A stretch of 64,000 nucleotides of DNA from Nocardia puris (GTDB taxonomy: Bacteria; Actinomycetota; Actinomycetes; Mycobacteriales; Mycobacteriaceae). This document shows positions 36,336 through 45,587 of this stretch, piece after piece. The stretch lies in NCBI RefSeq assembly GCF_003315035.1, contig NZ_QNRE01000018.1, positions 1 to 64,000 on the forward strand. The letters are read 5' to 3'. Under the pieces are notes generated by a model that was not told the origin of the DNA, did not search any database, and saw only the letters and a list, made by a program, of their open reading frames with translations. The position numbers and the translations under genes are program-made. The stretch's first letter is position 1, and every line of letters begins with the position of its first letter.

Positions 36336-37730
36336 TCAGATGAGCCCGAGGGCGAGCATGGCGTCGGCGACTTTGGTGAAGCCGGCGATGTTCGCGCCCG
36401 CGACGTAGTCGCCCGGGGTGCCGTATTCTTCGGCGGTTTCCAGGCAGCGGTCGTGGATGGAGCGCATGATTTCGGCGAGGCGTTCTTCGGTGTGTTCGAA
36501 GGACCAGGAGTCGCGGGAGGCGTTCTGTTGCATTTCCAGCGCGCTGGTGGCGACGCCGCCGGCGTTGACGGCTTTACCGGGGGCGAAACGGACGCCCGCG
36601 CCGCGCAGGACGCGGATCGCGTCGGGGGTGGTGGGCATGTTGGCGCCTTCGGCGACGATCGAACAACCGTTGGCGACAAGGCGTTTCGCGGAGTCGACGT
36701 CGAGTTCGTTCTGCGTCGCGCAGGGTAGGGCGATCTCGCCCGGCACCTGCCAGACCGCGCCATCGGAGACGAATCGCGCTGTGGCGCCGCGCCGTTCGGC
36801 GTAATCGGAGACGCGCCCACGGTGCCCGTTCTTGACTTCCTTCAGGAGGTCGAGGTCGATGCCCGTGCTGTCGACGACATATCCGCTGGAGTCCGAGCAG
36901 GTGATCACGCGCCCGCCGAGCTGGTGCACTTTCTCGATCGCATACAGCGCGACATTGCCCGAACCGGAGACCAGCACCTGCTTGCCCTCGAAGGAATCCC
37001 CTGCGGCGCACAGCATTTCGTCCACGAAGAACACCGTGCCGTAGCCGGTGGCCTCGGTGCGCACCTGAGATCCGCCCCAGGTCAAGCCCTTTCCGGTGAC
37101 CACGCCGGACTCGTACCGGTTGGTGATCCGCTTGTACTGGCCGAACAGGTAGCCGATCTCCCGCTGCCCCACCCCCGTGTCACCGGCGGGCACGTCGGTG
37201 TGTTCGCCCAAATGCCGGAACAATTCGGTCATGAAGGACTGACAGAACCGCATCACCTCCGCCTCCGACCGCCCCTTGGGATCGAAGTCGGAGCCGCCCT
37301 TCCCGCCGCCGATCGGCAGGCCCGACAGCGAGTTCTTGAAGATCTGTTCGAAGCCGAGGAATTTCACGATCCCGAGGTACACCGACGGATGGAAGCGCAG
37401 CCCACCCTTGTAAGGACCGAGAGCGGAGTTGAATTCGACCCGGAATCCGCGATTGAGCTGGACGCGGCCTGCGTCGTCGGTCCACGGCACCCGGAAGATG
37501 ATCTGGCGTTCCGGCTCGCACAGCCGCCGGATCACCTCGGCATCGGCGTATTCCGGATGCTTGGCGACCACCGGCCCGAGGCTCTCCAGCACTTCGCGCA
37601 CCGCCTGGTGGAACTCCAGCTCCCCGGGATTGCGGCGGGTGACTTCGTCCAGCACGGGGACCAGGCTCTCATCCAGCTCGGGCACGAACACTCTCCATTC
37701 GACTCGCGGGATCGCGAACACTACTTCCAT
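36336..37730 (-). CDS. gdhA: NADP-specific glutamate dehydrogenase
   Basis: A 464-residue hexameric-type enzyme that makes glutamate from 2-oxoglutarate and ammonium. The catalytic-lysine motif is LPIGGGKGGSDFDPKG, the substrate region FHPSVYLGIVKFLGFEQIFK, PAGDTGVGQREIGYLFGQYK is diagnostic and the NADP Rossmann loop is VLVSGSGNVALYAIEK. Length and motifs are those of the NADP-dependent bacterial form. ATG 37730 is chosen although homology begins about 15 residues later. Monocistronic. Confidence 0.93.
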   Translation of the reverse strand: MEVVFAIPRVEWRVFVPELDESLVPVLDEVTRRNPGELEFHQAVREVLESLGPVVAKHPEYADAEVIRRLCEPERQIIFRVPWTDDAGRVQLNRGFRVEFNSALGPYKGGLRFHPSVYLGIVKFLGFEQIFKNSLSGLPIGGGKGGSDFDPKGRSEAEVMRFCQSFMTELFRHLGEHTDVPAGDTGVGQREIGYLFGQYKRITNRYESGVVTGKGLTWGGSQVRTEATGYGTVFFVDEMLCAAGDSFEGKQVLVSGSGNVALYAIEKVHQLGGRVITCSDSSGYVVDSTGIDLDLLKEVKNGHRGRVSDYAERRGATARFVSDGAVWQVPGEIALPCATQNELDVDSAKRLVANGCSIVAEGANMPTTPDAIRVLRGAGVRFAPGKAVNAGGVATSALEMQQNASRDSWSFEHTEERLAEIMRSIHDRCLETAEEYGTPGDYVAGANIAGFTKVADAMLALGLI

Positions 37731-37969
37731 TCGGACGCTACTCCGCGCGCCCGGCCGCCCGGCCACCACCACGGGCGAGCACGGTCACACCGCCGAGCGC
37801 GGCCCCGGCTCACCGAGCCGGAGCAGCACCGGATCGCCTTTTCGCCACGGTGGGCGGCGGTGTTCGGCTGGATAGCATTCCGCGGCAGGGGACATTCGCC
37901 CACTATCCGCCCCGGCGCAGCCCCCTCATCCCCGCTTTCCCGGCTGGAGAGTAAGGGGACCAACCCGGT

Positions 37970-38551
37970 TCAATCGTTCTCTCGGCTCCACTCCACCCAC
38001 TCCGCGTGGTAATCCGCCCACACACCCTTCGGGTGCTCCTCCGGCGGCGTCAACAGTTGCGGCTGTCGACCGGCCAGACTCGGGTCGAAGTCGGGGTCGC
38101 CCGGGAAGAGGTGGGAGCGGTCGGGCCAGACGCAGTGCAGGATCGACCAGTCGGGGGTGTCGCGGTAGAAGCGGAGGGCGGCGCCGAAGAAGGTGCGGTG
38201 CCAGGAGTCGGCGATCGGGCGCAGGGTGACGCGGTAGTCGCCGGCCAGGACGTCGGCGAGGAGTTGGCCGGGTTCGAGGCGGGCGCCCGCGGCGACCTGG
38301 TCGCCGACGAGTTCGAGCAGGGTGACGCACTCCTGGGTGGGCAGGCCGAACAGGGCGACCTCGGGGACGCGGTAGCTGTGCCAGAGGCCGACGGTGAACG
38401 CCCAGCTACCGGCGCCGTCGTCCTCGGGGATCCCGAGCACGGCCCAGCCACGCCTGCCGACCTTGGCGACCAAACGCTGGTCGGCGGGGCGCATTTCGGC
38501 GCGGTCGCCGTAGTCGTGACAGATCACGCACCGACAATCCGAGTGTGTCAC
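37970..38551 (-). CDS. DUF4262 family protein
   Basis: A 193-residue soluble protein (AVLGIPEDDGAGSWAFTVGL, WHSYRVPEVALFGLPTQECV, WHRTFFGAALRFYRDTPDWS). The pattern is that of DUF4262, whose function is unknown. An N-terminal CRCVICHDYGD cluster could bind zinc. Monocistronic, starting at ATG 38551. Confidence 0.82.
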   Translation of the reverse strand: MTHSDCRCVICHDYGDRAEMRPADQRLVAKVGRRGWAVLGIPEDDGAGSWAFTVGLWHSYRVPEVALFGLPTQECVTLLELVGDQVAAGARLEPGQLLADVLAGDYRVTLRPIADSWHRTFFGAALRFYRDTPDWSILHCVWPDRSHLFPGDPDFDPSLAGRQPQLLTPPEEHPKGVWADYHAEWVEWSREND

Positions 38552-38638
38552 GGCGGCGAGGCTACTTCACTTCGCGAACGGTCACCAACGCTGTCCCCCG
38601 TTTTCCCGATCGGCGGGACTACTTCCCGGTGGAAGCGA

Positions 38639-39376
38639 TCAGTTCGACGCCTCCACGACCCACTCGTGGTTGTTCACATCGACCTTGGTGTCCCCGTCGA
38701 ACACGGCCGGTGTCGCGGCGCGCCCGTCCATGCGCGCGGTCAGGGCCTCCAGCGCGGCTTCGGCGTGGGTCTTGGCGGCGTCGAGCTTGGTACCGGTGGT
38801 GATGCAGGAGATGACGGCGTCGGGGGCGCCCGAGTCGGCGGCGAGGGCGGCGAGGTCCTGGTTGGTCAAGTCGGAACCGCCTTCGGAGGGCTGCTTGTCG
38901 CCGAACAGGGCCTCGTGGAACTTCGAGTAGACCGGGCCGTCACCGGCCTCGGCGACGCATTCGTTCGCGGCGATGGCGCGCGTCGAGTAGTCCTTGCTGC
39001 CCGACTTGGCGTCCAGGAAGTTGACGTAGCGGTAGCGCACGGCGAGGGCGCCCTCGTCCATTTTCTGGGCGATCTCCTGGCCGTAGACGGACTCCATGGT
39101 GCCGCAGGCCGGGCACAGCGGGTCCTCGTAGATCTCTAGGGTGTTGCGCGCATCGGGCTTGCCGAGCAGCACCGCGCCGTCGGCCTCGAGCACCGCGACC
39201 ACGCCCGCGTCGCGCACCGGACCGTAGCCGTCGTTGCGGACCGACTGGTCGTCCCGAGTCCAGCGGAACGCCAGGACCACGAGCAACACGATCAGCACCA
39301 GGGCGACCGCGCCGAGCGCGTAGGTGGTGTTGTTGGACATCGGCCGCGGGGTGTAGTTCGAACGCGATTCGCTCAC
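38639..39376 (-). CDS. DsbA-family thiol-disulfide oxidoreductase, membrane-anchored
   Basis: A 245-residue protein: short cytoplasmic start, one membrane helix (about 20-40, YALGAVALVLIVLLVVLAFR), then a thioredoxin fold with an inserted helical domain. The active site is EDPLCPACGTMESVYG (CPAC), and the cis-Pro segment is near the end (GRAATPAVFDG). It should oxidise or isomerise disulfides in exported proteins, like mycobacterial Rv2969c-type proteins. GTG 39376 is used; ATG at the 13th codon (MSNNTTYAL) is an alternative. Confidence 0.85.
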   Translation of the reverse strand: MSESRSNYTPRPMSNNTTYALGAVALVLIVLLVVLAFRWTRDDQSVRNDGYGPVRDAGVVAVLEADGAVLLGKPDARNTLEIYEDPLCPACGTMESVYGQEIAQKMDEGALAVRYRYVNFLDAKSGSKDYSTRAIAANECVAEAGDGPVYSKFHEALFGDKQPSEGGSDLTNQDLAALAADSGAPDAVISCITTGTKLDAAKTHAEAALEALTARMDGRAATPAVFDGDTKVDVNNHEWVVEASN

Positions 39377-39432
39377 GTGTCCACTGTGCCGTACGCCGCC
39401 CGCCCGGGATGCGCCGGGCGGGCGGTGCGACG

Positions 39433-40080
39433 TCAGAAGAGCGCTTGGTGATCGGCGGCGATGACGAACCCGGCGTCGCGACCGCTGTCGCACCGCACAC
39501 CGTCGGGCAACGACATGCAGCTGTAGCCGCGCACCATGATGGATTCGCCGTACGGGAGGATCTTGCCGCCCGCAGCCGTGCCGTCCTGCGGGATGCCGAC
39601 GAAGATGCCCTGATTCAGGCACAGGAACTCCGAGGTGGGGCCGCTCACATGGGCCGCGACCGCCCGGTCGGGGGCGGGGGTGCAGCCGGGCAGCTCGGGC
39701 GGGATGACGGTGGCGTCGCGCAGCTGGCAGCCGACGCCGAAGTTGTCGTCCAGCAGGAAGCCGCACTTGATGTTTCCGGTCGGCGACTGGAAGTAGAAGT
39801 GATCGCCGATCTGGTACTCGCGGGCGTCGACGGGGCCGGTGCCGACGGGTGGGTAGGTGGTCGGCGCGGCCGTGTCGTCGGCGGGGGGCGCCTGCGTGAC
39901 TGGACTCGTCTGCGCACTCGGGCTCGGCGCGGGCGAGCCCGCAGTGGCGGCGGGTTCGCCCGTCGTGGGCACGCTCACCGGAGCGGTCGTCGGCGCGGCC
40001 GTGGAATCGTCGCCGCCGCAGCCCGTCGCGCCGAACACCACCGCCGCGACCGCGACCGCCACGAGGAATTTCGCACTCAT
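39433..40080 (-). CDS. Putative lipoprotein
   Basis: A 215-residue protein with a lipobox (VVFGATGCGGDDS, Cys at about 21), a long Thr/Pro/Ala-rich spacer (about 26-85) and a C-terminal domain with four or more cysteines (GNIKCGFLLDDNFGVGCQLR, FLCLNQG, SCMSLPDGVRCDSG). Anchored outside the membrane and probably disulfide-bonded. Related proteins are frequent in Nocardia; no function is known. Its neighbour is the DsbA-like gene on the same strand. Confidence 0.78.
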   Translation of the reverse strand: MSAKFLVAVAVAAVVFGATGCGGDDSTAAPTTAPVSVPTTGEPAATAGSPAPSPSAQTSPVTQAPPADDTAAPTTYPPVGTGPVDAREYQIGDHFYFQSPTGNIKCGFLLDDNFGVGCQLRDATVIPPELPGCTPAPDRAVAAHVSGPTSEFLCLNQGIFVGIPQDGTAAGGKILPYGESIMVRGYSCMSLPDGVRCDSGRDAGFVIAADHQALF

Positions 40081-40531
40081 TTCGTCTCCTGCTCCGTTTT
40101 CCGCCCCGACGAATTCGTTGCTGCCCGTAAGTCGGAAGGATCGAGGGGTTCGTTACCGGCCGGCCCGGAATTCCACGGGCCGCGTGGGTATTTCACAATG
40201 CCCGGTACGGAAGGACGAAAACCGCTGGTTACCACGCGGTCACGAATCGGGTACGCGCCGATGGGAAACGCGCGGCACGGGCGGAATCGAAACGCGAAGG
40301 CGCGCCGACAGCCGAAAATCCGCGCGGCGGAGCGGAATCGCGTGCCCCCGATTTCCGGGGCACGACAGAATGCCGACACCGCACGACAATTCGCGCACCG
40401 GTGGGGCCCTCATACGCCGACCGGCACAGGGCGCGAGCCATGTTCGATCCCGCGCGACAAACCGCTGACCCGCAGCGCGACCTGGAGTCCCCCGTCCAGA
40501 TGGGGTTGACGGGTCCACCACTCCGACCCCG
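40081..40531. other. Gene-free stretch
   Basis: About 450 bases between two reverse-strand genes. Open frames on both strands are Arg/Pro-rich and lack ribosome binding sites. No repeats, RNA signatures or operator-like palindromes stand out. The part next to 40080 must hold the promoter of the lipoprotein gene. Confidence 0.45.
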
Positions 40532-41908
40532 TCACCCGACGGTCGACGCGCCGCCTTTGCCGAGTCCGGTCGGCCCGTCCACCACGTCGTCGCCGGAAAC
40601 CCGATGACCCGCACCGTTCTCGCGCTCCCCGACCGCACCCCGGTGATCCACCACCCCGCCCGCGACGCCGAGATTCGCCTCCGCACCACCACTCGCGTCG
40701 CCGAGGTCCGGAACCTCCGCTGCCGCCTGCCGCGGCAACGTCTCCCCCACCACCGCCCACGCCAGCGCGGCCAACGCGAGCAGCCCACCGGTGGCAGCCA
40801 GCGCCACACCGTACGACGTCTCCTCGGCCAACGCGCCCACCGCGATCGGCCCCAGCACCGCGCCCAGATCGGCCGACATCTGGAACCCCGCCAGCACCGG
40901 CCCGCCGCGCGCCTTCGGCCCCAAAATGTCGGCCACCGCCGCCTGTTGCGCGGGCGTCATCATCCCCGACCCGAGCCCCGCCACGACCGACGTGATCAGT
41001 ACCCACGTCATATCCGGCGCGTATCCCAGCCCGGCGGTGCCCACCGCGCACACCAGTGTCCCGACGATCAGGAACGGCTTGCGTCCCCACCGATCCGACA
41101 GCCGTCCGGAGAGGAACAGCACCGCGACGTTGCCCGCCGCGAACGCCGTGAGCGCCACGCCCGCCATCCCCGGCGGCTGCGACAGCACTTCCACCACGAG
41201 CAGCGGCACCAACGCCATCCGCACGCCGAACACCGCGGCACCGTTGGCGAAGTTCGACCACAGCACCGCGCGATAGGCGGGCCGGGCCAGCGCCTCGCGG
41301 AACGACATCAGGCGCAATTCGCCGCTCACCTCGGGTGCGGCCAGCACCGATCGGCGCAGGCTCAGGTGCACGGCCAGGCTCACCGCGAGCAGCGCGGCCG
41401 CGTAGATCAGGAACGGCGCCCGCAGGCCGAGCCCGGCCAGCGCACCGCCCACCAGCGGACCGCTCACCGACCCGACCAGGAAGCTGGTGGACCACAGTCC
41501 CGAGACCCGCCCGCGCTGTTCGGGCGGCGAGATCCGGATGACCAGCGCCAGCGACGACACCGTGAACATGGTCGAGCCGATCCCGCCGACCGACCGCAAC
41601 ACCAGCAACTGCCAATAGGTCTGCGCGAACGCGCTCGCGCCCGTCGACACCGCGACGATCACCAGACCGCCGAGATACACCCAGCGCTCGCCCAGCCGTT
41701 GAACCAACCGACCGCTCATGGGCGCGAACAACAACCGCATGAGCGCGAACGCGCTGACGATCGCGGACGCGGCGGCGACGCCCACCCCGAAGCTGCGGGC
41801 GAACTGCGGGAGCACGGGCGCGACGAGCCCGAATCCAATGGCGATGACGAACGCGGCCCCGACCATCACCCAGATCTCGGTGGGCAGGGCCTTGGTTCTA
41901 GCGGTCAC
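40532..41908 (-). CDS. MFS drug-efflux-type transporter
   Basis: A 458-residue protein with twelve predicted membrane segments in residues 1-395 (ALPTEIWVMVGAAFVIAIGF; motif-A-like PMSGRLVQRLGERWVY; repeat motif SGRLSDRWGRKPFLIVG). It belongs to the DHA1/MdtG-like efflux group; substrate unknown. The last about 60 residues (AAEVPDLGDASGGAEANLGV onward) are hydrophilic and unlike the family, so the tail may be an extension caused by a late frameshift. Its GTG start overlaps the end of pgm by 11 bases. Confidence 0.83.
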   Translation of the reverse strand: MTARTKALPTEIWVMVGAAFVIAIGFGLVAPVLPQFARSFGVGVAAASAIVSAFALMRLLFAPMSGRLVQRLGERWVYLGGLVIVAVSTGASAFAQTYWQLLVLRSVGGIGSTMFTVSSLALVIRISPPEQRGRVSGLWSTSFLVGSVSGPLVGGALAGLGLRAPFLIYAAALLAVSLAVHLSLRRSVLAAPEVSGELRLMSFREALARPAYRAVLWSNFANGAAVFGVRMALVPLLVVEVLSQPPGMAGVALTAFAAGNVAVLFLSGRLSDRWGRKPFLIVGTLVCAVGTAGLGYAPDMTWVLITSVVAGLGSGMMTPAQQAAVADILGPKARGGPVLAGFQMSADLGAVLGPIAVGALAEETSYGVALAATGGLLALAALAWAVVGETLPRQAAAEVPDLGDASGGAEANLGVAGGVVDHRGAVGERENGAGHRVSGDDVVDGPTGLGKGGASTVG

Positions 41909-43541
41909 CGGACAGCGCCTTGCCCACCATCTCCTCGGCGGCGGCCTGCACCTGCGCCAGGTGCTCGGGGCCGTGGAACGACTCCGCGTAGATCTTGTAC
42001 TTGTCCTCGGTGCCCGAGGGGCGCGCGGCGAACCACGCGTTCTCGGTGGTGACCTTGACGCCGCCCAGCGGGGCGCCGTTGCCCCGTGCGCGGGTGAGCA
42101 CGGCGGTGACCGGCTCGCCCGCGACTTCGCGTGTGGTGATCATGTCCGAGGACAACTTCGCCAACCGGGCTTTCTGTTCCGGGGTGGCGGCGGCGTCGAT
42201 GCGCTCGTAGGCGGGCGCGCCGTAGCGGCGCTCGAGTTCCACGTAGCGCGCCGACGGCGTCTGACCGGTGACGGCGGCGATCTCGGCGGCGAGCAGGGCC
42301 AGCAGCAGACCGTCCTTGTCGGTGGTCCACACGGTGCCGTCCATCCGCAGGAACGACGCGCCCGCGCTCTCCTCACCGCCGAAAGCCAGGCTGCCGCTGA
42401 ACAATCCGGGCACGAACCATTTGAAGCCGACCGGTACCTCGTGCACGTCGCGGCCGAGCACGCTCACCACGCGGTCGATCATGGACGAGGTCACCACGGT
42501 CTTGCCGATCTTGGTGAGCGCGTCCCAGCCCATGCGGTTGGCGACCAGGTATTCGATCGCGACGGCCAGGAAGTGGTTGGGGTTCATCAGCCCGCCGTCG
42601 GGGGTGACGATGCCGTGGCGGTCGGCGTCGGCGTCGTTGCCGGTGGAGATGTCGTAGTCGTCCTTGATCGCGACCAGCGCGGCCATCGCGTAGCGCGAGG
42701 ACGGGTCCATCCGGATCTTGCCGTCGCCGTCGAGCGTCATGAACCGCCAGGTGGGATCCACGAACGGGTTGACGACCTCGAGTTCGAGGTCGTAGCGCTG
42801 GCCGATCTCCTCCCAGTAGTCGACGCTCGCGCCGCCCATCGGGTCGGCGCCCAGGCGGATGCCCGCGCCGCGAATCGCGTCCAGGTTCAACACGTTCGGC
42901 AGGTCGGCGATGTAGTGGTCGAGGTAGTCGTAACGTTCCACGCTCGCGGTGAGCGCGTGCTGCAAGGTGGTGCGCTTGACCTCGGCGAGGCCGCCGCGCA
43001 GCAGTTCGTTGGCGCGCGCGGCGATGGCGTCGGTGGCGACCGTGTCGGCCGGGCCGCCGTGCGGCGGGTTGTATTTGAAACCGCCGTCGCGCGGCGGGTT
43101 GTGCGAGGGGGTGACCACGATGCCGTCGGCCTGGTGGCGCGCGCCGTTGCGGTTGTGGCGCAGCACGGCGTGGCTCAGCGCGGGCGTGGGGGTGTAGCGG
43201 TCGCGCGAATCGATCACGGCCGTCACGTCGTTGGCGGCGAGCACCTCGAGCGCGGTGGTCCACGCGGGCTCGGAGAGGGCGTGGGTGTCGCGGGCCAGAT
43301 AGACGGGCCCGGTGATGCCGCGGGTGGCGCGATACTCCACGATCGCCTGGGTGACGGCCAGGATGTGCGCCTCGTTGAAGGCGGTGTCGAGGCTGGAACC
43401 GCGGTGGCCGGAGGTGCCGAACGCCACCTGCTGGGCCTGGTCGCCCGGGTCCGGGATGCGGCTGTAGTACGCGGTGACCAGGTGCGCGATGTCCTCCAGG
43501 TCGCTGGCGCGCGCGGGACGCCCGGCTCGATCATGGGCCAC
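41898..43541 (-). CDS. pgm: Alpha-phosphoglucomutase
   Basis: A 547-residue alpha-D-phosphohexomutase interconverting glucose-1- and glucose-6-phosphate. The phosphoserine loop is VVTPSHNPPRDGGFKYN, the metal loop GNDADADRHGIV, the sugar-binding loop FGGEESAGASFLR and the phosphate-binding C-terminus RPSGTEDKYKIYAES. Length and FGTSGHRGSSLDTAFNEAHI match the bacterial Pgm type. GTG 43541 (VAHDRAGRP) has GGGAG upstream; the longer frame to 43985 has no homology. The stop overlaps the downstream MFS start. Confidence 0.93.
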   Translation of the reverse strand: MAHDRAGRPARASDLEDIAHLVTAYYSRIPDPGDQAQQVAFGTSGHRGSSLDTAFNEAHILAVTQAIVEYRATRGITGPVYLARDTHALSEPAWTTALEVLAANDVTAVIDSRDRYTPTPALSHAVLRHNRNGARHQADGIVVTPSHNPPRDGGFKYNPPHGGPADTVATDAIAARANELLRGGLAEVKRTTLQHALTASVERYDYLDHYIADLPNVLNLDAIRGAGIRLGADPMGGASVDYWEEIGQRYDLELEVVNPFVDPTWRFMTLDGDGKIRMDPSSRYAMAALVAIKDDYDISTGNDADADRHGIVTPDGGLMNPNHFLAVAIEYLVANRMGWDALTKIGKTVVTSSMIDRVVSVLGRDVHEVPVGFKWFVPGLFSGSLAFGGEESAGASFLRMDGTVWTTDKDGLLLALLAAEIAAVTGQTPSARYVELERRYGAPAYERIDAAATPEQKARLAKLSSDMITTREVAGEPVTAVLTRARGNGAPLGGVKVTTENAWFAARPSGTEDKYKIYAESFHGPEHLAQVQAAAEEMVGKALSGDR

Positions 43542-44210
43542 GCTCGGGTCTCCCTTCCGTGTCGGCTGCGACCGGCTCGTCATCAAGATCATGCCGGTCC
43601 GCCCGGCACCGCCGAACCGACAATGATAACGGCCGAACTCCCCAGCGGCAGCGGAGAATTTGACCGGTGTACCACGCGCGGCCGGACGGCGGCCGGGGTG
43701 CGAGGAGCACACGTCCGCCCGGCCCGGCTCAGGCCCGGAGGCGGTAGCGCGGCGTCGCCACGCAGGGCCCCGGGGCAGGCGGAATCCAACACCGCTGACC
43801 CCCTTCCGTCGTGCCGTCCAAGTCGTCCACCGCGTCACCGACGCGCCGTTCACCGTGCACCGCGCCGCGCCGGGCGACGCCGCCACCGTGCACGGGGCGG
43901 CCGGGGGCCTCGGCCGCGACACCCGATCCGTGCAGTCTACGAAGCTCGGGGCCGCAGGTCGAAAACCCGGGGAACCCGGCCGCACCGCAGCGACACAGCA
44001 GTCTGTTGGCTACCCACGCGAGAGCCCTCGGAATCCTCCGATTTTCCCCGGCGCGACGGCGGCGAGTTCACCGGCGGCAATCGTATCGGTAGCGGCCCGG
44101 TGGCGGGTGGGCGGGGACGTGGGCCCGGAATCACGTCGTCCATCGACACCAGGCGGTCCACCGACCGAGGACGCGCGAAAGTCATGCCGAACCGCGAACG
44201 TCCCCGTATC
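43542..44210. other. Gene-free stretch between pgm and the lipase
   Basis: About 670 bases between two divergent genes. The forward-strand frame running into the lipase is Arg/Pro-rich and reads as a shadow of pgm further left. No RNA gene was seen. The stretch must hold both promoters. Confidence 0.45.
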
Positions 44211-44260
44211 GAACTGAGGGGTGAGGACTCCGTTCGTTCGACCCCCTACCCCCTCAGTTC
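44211..44260 (+). promoter_or_regulatory. Inverted repeat just upstream of the lipase start
   Basis: GAACTGAGGGG (44211-44221) is exactly complementary to CCCCTCAGTTC (44250-44260), with 28 bases between, ending 10 bases before the lipase ATG. In RNA this hairpin would sit next to the ribosome binding site (TGGAGCG). It could be an operator or a translational control hairpin. Confidence 0.45.
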
Positions 44261-44270
44261 TGGAGCGACG

Positions 44271-45524
44271 ATGGTGGCACGACTGGCAATACCGCGCACG
44301 ACCCTGACGGCAACGGGTCGGTCCGAGCAACCTTTCGGCATCGGATCGCTCCTGCGCGTGGCGCTGGCGGCGGCCGCGGCCGCGGCAACCTGTCTGGGTT
44401 TCGCCGCGCCTGCCGCCGCGGTCCCGATCTACCCCGTCCCCTCCGCCGACGCCTTCTTCGCGACGCCGGGCGATCTGAACGCGGCCCGCCCCGGCGACGT
44501 GCTGCGCAGCCGGACGGTCGCCGCGCCCGGCTTCCCCGGAGCGACGGTATGGCAGTTGCTGTTCCGCTCGACGAACTCGGCGGACCAGCCGATCGCGGCG
44601 GTCACCACGCTGCTGGTGCCGCCCGGCGGCGGGAACAACCGGCCGCTGGTCTCGTACCAGCCGTTCGTCAATTCGCTGGGCACGCACTGCGCGCCGTCGC
44701 AGACCCTGTTCAACGGCGGACTCCAGGAGGCGCCCGCGTTGAATCTGCTGCTGGCGCGGGGCTGGGCGGTCGCGGTGCCCGATCATCTCGGTCCGAACAG
44801 CGCCTACGGAGCGGCGCGACTCGGCGGACGTATCACCCTCGACGGCATCCGCGCGGCGCAGCGGTTCGCACCCGCCGGACTCGGCGGCAGCCCGGTCGGC
44901 ATGGCCGGGTACTCGGGCGGCGGGATGGCGACCGGCTTCGCGGCGGCGATGGCGCCCGAGTACGCGCCGGAACTGAACATTGTCGGGGCCGCGCAGGGCG
45001 GTGTCCCCGTCAATATCGGCAAGCTCGCCCTCGAAGTGGGGAGTACGCCGAGTCCGCTGTTCGGGCTCGGTTTCGCCGCCGCGATCGGTCTGGAGCGCGA
45101 GTACCCCGGTCGGATCGATATGGCGCGCAACCTGAATCCCGCCGGCCGGGCGCTGCGGGACCGCATCGCCAACGCCTGCACCACCGAGATCATCGACGCG
45201 GGCGCGAACCGCAGCTTCTCCGATGTGTTCACCGGGGCACTCGACGCCGATCCGGTGACGGTGCGCGTCCTGCACGAGAACAGCCTCGAGATCTACCCGG
45301 GTGTGCCGCGGGTGCCGGTGTACCAGTGGCACGGCCAGTCCGACCAGGTGAATCCGTGGCTGGTGCGCGATCTCGCCGGACGCTATTGCGCGGCGGGTAC
45401 ACCGGTGCTGCTCGACCTGCTGCCCGGCGCCGATCACGGCACGGCGATCGCGCAGGGGTCACCGCGGGCGTTCACCTATCTGGCCGACCGATTCGCGGGG
45501 GCCACGCCACCGAGCAACTGCTGA
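44271..45524 (+). CDS. Secreted LIP-family lipase
   Basis: A 417-residue exported lipase. Signal peptide about 1-49 (LRVALAAAAAAATCLGFAAP, then AAA-VPI). The nucleophile elbow is VGMAGYSGGGMATGFAAA, the acid probably YQWHGQSDQVNPW and the histidine GADHGTAIAQG. The order fits the secretory lipase (LIP) family of actinobacteria and fungi that hydrolyses triglycerides. A pair of cysteines (THCAPSQ, NACTTEI) may form a disulfide. The very long upstream open frame is not coding; ATG 44271 begins the basic region of the signal. Convergent with an MFS gene across a shared terminator. Confidence 0.87.
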   Translation: MVARLAIPRTTLTATGRSEQPFGIGSLLRVALAAAAAAATCLGFAAPAAAVPIYPVPSADAFFATPGDLNAARPGDVLRSRTVAAPGFPGATVWQLLFRSTNSADQPIAAVTTLLVPPGGGNNRPLVSYQPFVNSLGTHCAPSQTLFNGGLQEAPALNLLLARGWAVAVPDHLGPNSAYGAARLGGRITLDGIRAAQRFAPAGLGGSPVGMAGYSGGGMATGFAAAMAPEYAPELNIVGAAQGGVPVNIGKLALEVGSTPSPLFGLGFAAAIGLEREYPGRIDMARNLNPAGRALRDRIANACTTEIIDAGANRSFSDVFTGALDADPVTVRVLHENSLEIYPGVPRVPVYQWHGQSDQVNPWLVRDLAGRYCAAGTPVLLDLLPGADHGTAIAQGSPRAFTYLADRFAGATPPSNC

Positions 45525-45525
45525 C

Positions 45526-45578
45526 GGAAACGACTGCGCCCGCGTCGGTTGAAACCGGCCCGGGCGCAGTCGTTTTCC
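45526..45578. terminator. Bidirectional terminator between lipase and DHA2 exporter
   Basis: GGAAACGACTGCGCCCG (45526-45542) pairs with CGGGCGCAGTCGTTTTCC (45561-45578) with one extra T. It lies 2 bases after the lipase stop and 10 bases from the end of the convergent gene, and has A- and T-tracts at its outer ends, so it can serve both strands. Confidence 0.82.
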
Positions 45579-45587
45579 GTGTGCGGC

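Noticed and set aside
41718..44270. An 851-codon upstream extension of the lipase frame
   Set aside because: It is antisense to pgm and the MFS gene and has no domain; the signal peptide begins at 44271.
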